17,146 nt of DNA from CAZWZG01 sp964638245. Its GTDB lineage: Bacteria > Pseudomonadota > Alphaproteobacteria > Rhodobacterales > Rhodobacteraceae. The notes below the pieces were generated by a model. The model was given only the letters and a program-made list of their open reading frames with translations. It ran no database searches and was not told the DNA's origin. Positions 14,518-17,146 of this stretch are shown here, in pieces (the stretch's first letter is position 1; each line of letters starts with the position of its first letter). The stretch spans positions 1 to 17,146 of the forward strand of contig CAZWZG010000057.1 of assembly GCA_964638245.1 (NCBI GenBank), in the 5' to 3' direction. A program made the translations under genes and the position numbers.

Positions 14518-15789
14518 ATGAGTGAAGACCGTCTGAACCTTGCCGAGCTGAAGTCGCAAAGCCCGAAAGAGCTTTTGTCGCTGGCTGAAGAGCTTGAAAT
14601 CGAAAACGCATCGACGATGCGCAAAGGCGATATGATGTTCGCGATCCTCAAGGAGCGGGCAGAAGACGGCTGGCAGATTGGTGGCGATGGTGTTCTGGAG
14701 GTCTTGCAGGACGGATTTGGGTTCCTGCGCTCTCCGGAGGCAAACTATCTTCCTGGTCCAGATGATATTTACGTTTCACCAGAGATGATCCGGCAACATT
14801 CCTTGCGGACCGGTGACACGGTGGATGGCGTCATTCGCGCGCCGGGAGATGCCGAGCGTTACTTTGCGCTTACCAAGGTAGAGGCGATCAATTTCGAAGA
14901 GCCTGAGAAGGCGCGTCATAAGGTTGCCTTCGACAACCTCACACCGCTTTATCCTGATGAGCGGCTGAAGATGGAGATCGAGGATCCTACTATCAAGGAT
15001 CGTTCCGCGCGCATCATCGACCTTGTGGCGCCAATCGGTAAGGGACAGCGATCGTTGATTGTAGCGCCGCCGCGGACGGGTAAGACGGTCTTGTTGCAGA
15101 ACATCGCGCATTCGATCGAGGCGAACCATCCGGAGTGTTACCTGATCGTGCTTTTGATCGATGAGCGTCCCGAGGAAGTCACCGACATGCAGCGGTCTGT
15201 GAAGGGTGAGGTTGTGTCGTCGACGTTTGACGAACCAGCGACGCGGCACGTGGCCGTGTCCGATATGGTGATCGAGAAAGCTAAGCGCTTGGTCGAGCAC
15301 AAACGGGACGTCGTGATTCTGCTGGATTCGATCACGCGTCTTGGACGTGCGTTCAACACGGTTGTGCCGTCCTCGGGTAAAGTCCTTACCGGTGGTGTTG
15401 ATGCGAATGCACTGCAGCGGCCAAAGCGGTTCTTTGGTGCTGCACGGAACATCGAGGAAGGCGGTAGCCTTACGATCATCGCGACCGCGCTGATCGATAC
15501 GGGAAGCCGGATGGACGAAGTGATCTTCGAAGAATTCAAGGGAACGGGTAACTCTGAGATCGTTCTGGATCGGAAGGTCGCCGACAAACGCGTCTTCCCT
15601 GCTATGGACATTCTCAAGTCCGGCACGCGGAAAGAGGATCTGTTGGTCGAGAAGGGCGACCTGGCGAAGACGTTCGTTCTGCGCCGGATTTTGAACCCGA
15701 TGGGAACGACGGACGCGATTGAGTTCCTGATTTCCAAGCTGAAGCAAACGAAATCGAACTCGGAATTCTTCGACTCGATGAACACCTAA
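14518..15789 (+). CDS. rho: Transcription termination factor Rho
   Basis: Rho is a hexameric RNA-dependent ATPase that binds C-rich RNA and releases RNA polymerase. The 423-residue protein is the normal compact form with no inserted domain. It has the N-terminal helical region (LNLAELKSQSPKELL), the cold-shock RNA-binding fold with DGFGFLRS (65-72), the connector GDAERYFAL, Walker A APPRTGKT (183-190), LIVLLIDERPEEVTDM with Walker-type acids, the Q-loop-side VVILLDSITRLGRAFN, secondary RNA-site GKVLTGGVDANALQRPKRFFGAARN, and the arginine-finger end around RRILNPMG. AGGA eight bases before ATG 14518 supports the start. mnmE begins 20 bases after the stop. Confidence 0.98.
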   Translation: MSEDRLNLAELKSQSPKELLSLAEELEIENASTMRKGDMMFAILKERAEDGWQIGGDGVLEVLQDGFGFLRSPEANYLPGPDDIYVSPEMIRQHSLRTGDTVDGVIRAPGDAERYFALTKVEAINFEEPEKARHKVAFDNLTPLYPDERLKMEIEDPTIKDRSARIIDLVAPIGKGQRSLIVAPPRTGKTVLLQNIAHSIEANHPECYLIVLLIDERPEEVTDMQRSVKGEVVSSTFDEPATRHVAVSDMVIEKAKRLVEHKRDVVILLDSITRLGRAFNTVVPSSGKVLTGGVDANALQRPKRFFGAARNIEEGGSLTIIATALIDTGSRMDEVIFEEFKGTGNSEIVLDRKVADKRVFPAMDILKSGTRKEDLLVEKGDLAKTFVLRRILNPMGTTDAIEFLISKLKQTKSNSEFFDSMNT

Positions 15790-15809
15790 ACTATTGAAAT
15801 TAAGAAGAA

Positions 15810-17090
15810 ATGGATACGATCTTTGCTCCAGCCACGGCGCGTGGGCGGGCCGGTATAGCCGTGCTCCGGGTCTCTGGCCCAAGGGCCAACATTGTTGCAA
15901 AAATGCTCGCGGGGCGACTGCCAGAACCACGACTTGCAAGTCTCTGCCGACTGCGGAATTCGGAAGGCGAGTTGCTCGATGAAGCTCTTGTGCTGAGGTT
16001 CGAGGCCGGCGCGAGTTTCACCGGACAGGATGTTATCGAGTTTCATCTCCACGGGGGTATCGCTGTCGTTCGAGCAGTACAGCAGGTTATTTCGGACATT
16101 TCAGGATGCCGGCTTGCGGAACCTGGGGAGTTTACGCGGCTTGCTCTGGAAAATGGGCGTTTGGATCTTGCGGAGGTAGAAGGTCTTGCAGATCTGATCG
16201 ATGCCGAAACCGAAGGCCAGCGCAAACAAGCTGTTAGAGCTTTCACGGGCTCAGCTTCAAGCGCCATATCCAGTTGGCGAGAAAAGCTTGTGTCGGCTTT
16301 GGCATTGATCGAAGCGACCATAGACTTTGCTGATGAAGAAGTACCGGTCGACGTGAGGCCCGACGTTGAGGTCTTGGTTCGTGGTGTATTCTCCGAAGTT
16401 CAAGATCACATCGATAAAACGAAAAGAGCAGAGCGCGTTCGCGAGGGCTTCGAAGTCGCGATCGTAGGGTCACCGAATGTTGGGAAGTCGACACTTCTGA
16501 ATGCGTTGGCCGGGCGTTCTGCAGCGATCACGTCCGAGATTGCGGGGACAACTCGTGACGTCATTGAGGTTCGTATGGATGTTGACGGAATTGCTGTGAC
16601 ATTTCTCGATACAGCTGGTCTAAGAGAGACGCAGGACAAGATCGAGCGAGTCGGGATTGAACGCGCGATCAATCGGGCACGAGCATCCGACTTGCGCATT
16701 TTCCTTATTGAGAGCGGGGAATATGCTCCGGCGGAGTTAGTTCAAGACGAAGATTTGATTGTTGGAGCGAAGGCTGATCGTTCGGGGTTAGGTGTTTCTG
16801 GATTAACAGGCTTCGGTGTTGATCTGCTTATGGCGGATGTTGCAAGAATCCTTGAAAATCGAATCCCACACGATGCTCATTTTTCGAGAGAGCGCCACCG
16901 TCGTGCGTTAGTCAGGGCGCGAGATGAGCTCTCAGAAGCGCTGGTGGCGATTGCGGCTCGTGAACAGCAGGACGAAGTGCTTTCCGAACATATCTGGACG
17001 GCGGTACGTGCTCTGGAAGCGATCCTTGGAAAAGTTGATATTGAGGCTGTTCTGGACGATATCTTCTCAAGGTTCTGTTTGGGGAAGTAG
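15810..17090 (+). CDS. mnmE: MnmE, tRNA wobble-uridine modification GTPase
   Basis: MnmE acts with MnmG to install 5-(carboxy)methylaminomethyl groups at U34 of certain tRNAs, using a folate carrier and GTP. The 426-residue protein has the N-terminal folate-binding domain (DTIFAPATARGRAGIAVLRVSGP), the helical domain with EFTRLALENGRLDLAEVEGLADLI, the G domain with P-loop GSPNVGKST (220-228), GTTRD and LDTAGLRET, and the C-terminal FCLGK with catalytic Cys423. The G4 position reads AKAD (320-323) instead of NKxD. Base composition is visibly lower in GC than in hslU or addA. Its stop is immediately followed by the mnmG start, fitting one operon. A weak AAGAAG precedes the ATG. Confidence 0.97.
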   Translation: MDTIFAPATARGRAGIAVLRVSGPRANIVAKMLAGRLPEPRLASLCRLRNSEGELLDEALVLRFEAGASFTGQDVIEFHLHGGIAVVRAVQQVISDISGCRLAEPGEFTRLALENGRLDLAEVEGLADLIDAETEGQRKQAVRAFTGSASSAISSWREKLVSALALIEATIDFADEEVPVDVRPDVEVLVRGVFSEVQDHIDKTKRAERVREGFEVAIVGSPNVGKSTLLNALAGRSAAITSEIAGTTRDVIEVRMDVDGIAVTFLDTAGLRETQDKIERVGIERAINRARASDLRIFLIESGEYAPAELVQDEDLIVGAKADRSGLGVSGLTGFGVDLLMADVARILENRIPHDAHFSRERHRRALVRARDELSEALVAIAAREQQDEVLSEHIWTAVRALEAILGKVDIEAVLDDIFSRFCLGK

Positions 17091-17108
17091 ATGTTTCACG
17101 TGAAACAT
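17091..17108. promoter_or_regulatory. parS: parS site (ParB binding) at the mnmG start codon
   Basis: ATGTTTCACGTGAAACAT is an 18-base perfect palindrome containing the full 16-base parS sequence TGTTTCACGTGAAACA (17092-17107), recognised by ParB for chromosome segregation. The first three bases are the mnmG start codon. It is about 3.2 kb from the probable oriC, and parA/parB commonly lie a few genes further along in relatives. Confidence 0.9.
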
Positions 17109-17146
17109 AGTGATTTTGATGTTGTTGTCGTTGGTGGCGGACATGC
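17091..17146 (+). CDS. mnmG: MnmG, tRNA uridine modification enzyme, first codons only
   Basis: The frame starts directly after the mnmE stop and runs off the window. The 18 complete codons plus a partial one read MFHVKHSDFDVVVVGGGH then Ala, the FAD-binding beta strand and GxGxxG loop of MnmG (GidA), which uses FAD with MnmE to modify U34 of tRNA. The MFHVKH start is not needed for the flavin fold; it is encoded by the parS palindrome. Identification relies on the glycine motif and the mnmE-mnmG order. Confidence 0.9.
   Translation, partial: MFHVKHSDFDVVVVGGGH

Noticed and set aside
14776..15939. Long minus-strand open frame opposite rho
   Set aside because: Shadow of rho, which is clearly coding on the plus strand; the product is rich in His/Arg/Gln and matches no family I know.

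Overview
The window is a conserved housekeeping stretch of an alphaproteobacterial chromosome. Gene order, the alphaproteobacterial forms of AddA/AddB, and an MnmG beginning MFHVKHSDFD point to a Rhodobacteraceae (Roseobacter-group) bacterium; that family call is inference from gene order and protein style. Most coding DNA looks about 60% GC, with a visible drop through mnmE. I see no phage, insertion sequence, CRISPR array, tRNA or rRNA, and no defence or secondary-metabolism cluster. Nearly every gene is a recognisable core gene.

Layout. Positions 1-3788 carry the end of addB and all of addA (double-strand-break repair helicase-nuclease), followed by trxA (thioredoxin). A hairpin terminator and a likely heat-shock-type promoter lead into hslV-hslU (ATP-dependent protease), which ends in a terminator-like hairpin, and then an MFS transporter gene. 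On the minus strand, reading right to left, come a Tim44-like protein, the lytic transglycosylase MltA and a Smr-domain protein. Divergent from these are fxsA and secB on the plus strand. Facing secB is a second minus-strand operon, maf-aroE-coaE-dnaQ. After a 385-base non-coding region the plus strand carries hemJ, rho, mnmE and the first codons of mnmG.

The most informative parts are two DNA sites rather than proteins. The AT-rich gap between maf and hemJ holds three near-consensus DnaA boxes, two of them directly abutting. It lies where alphaproteobacterial chromosome origins are known to sit, so I call it the probable oriC. About 3.2 kb away, a perfect 18-base palindrome containing the full parS sequence (ParB binding site) forms the start codon and first codons of mnmG. 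Together they mark this as the replication-origin and segregation region of the chromosome.

One region is damaged by assembly. hslU contains ten undetermined bases, and the sequence just before them encodes residues that interrupt a strongly conserved HslU segment, so this part of the protein should not be trusted.
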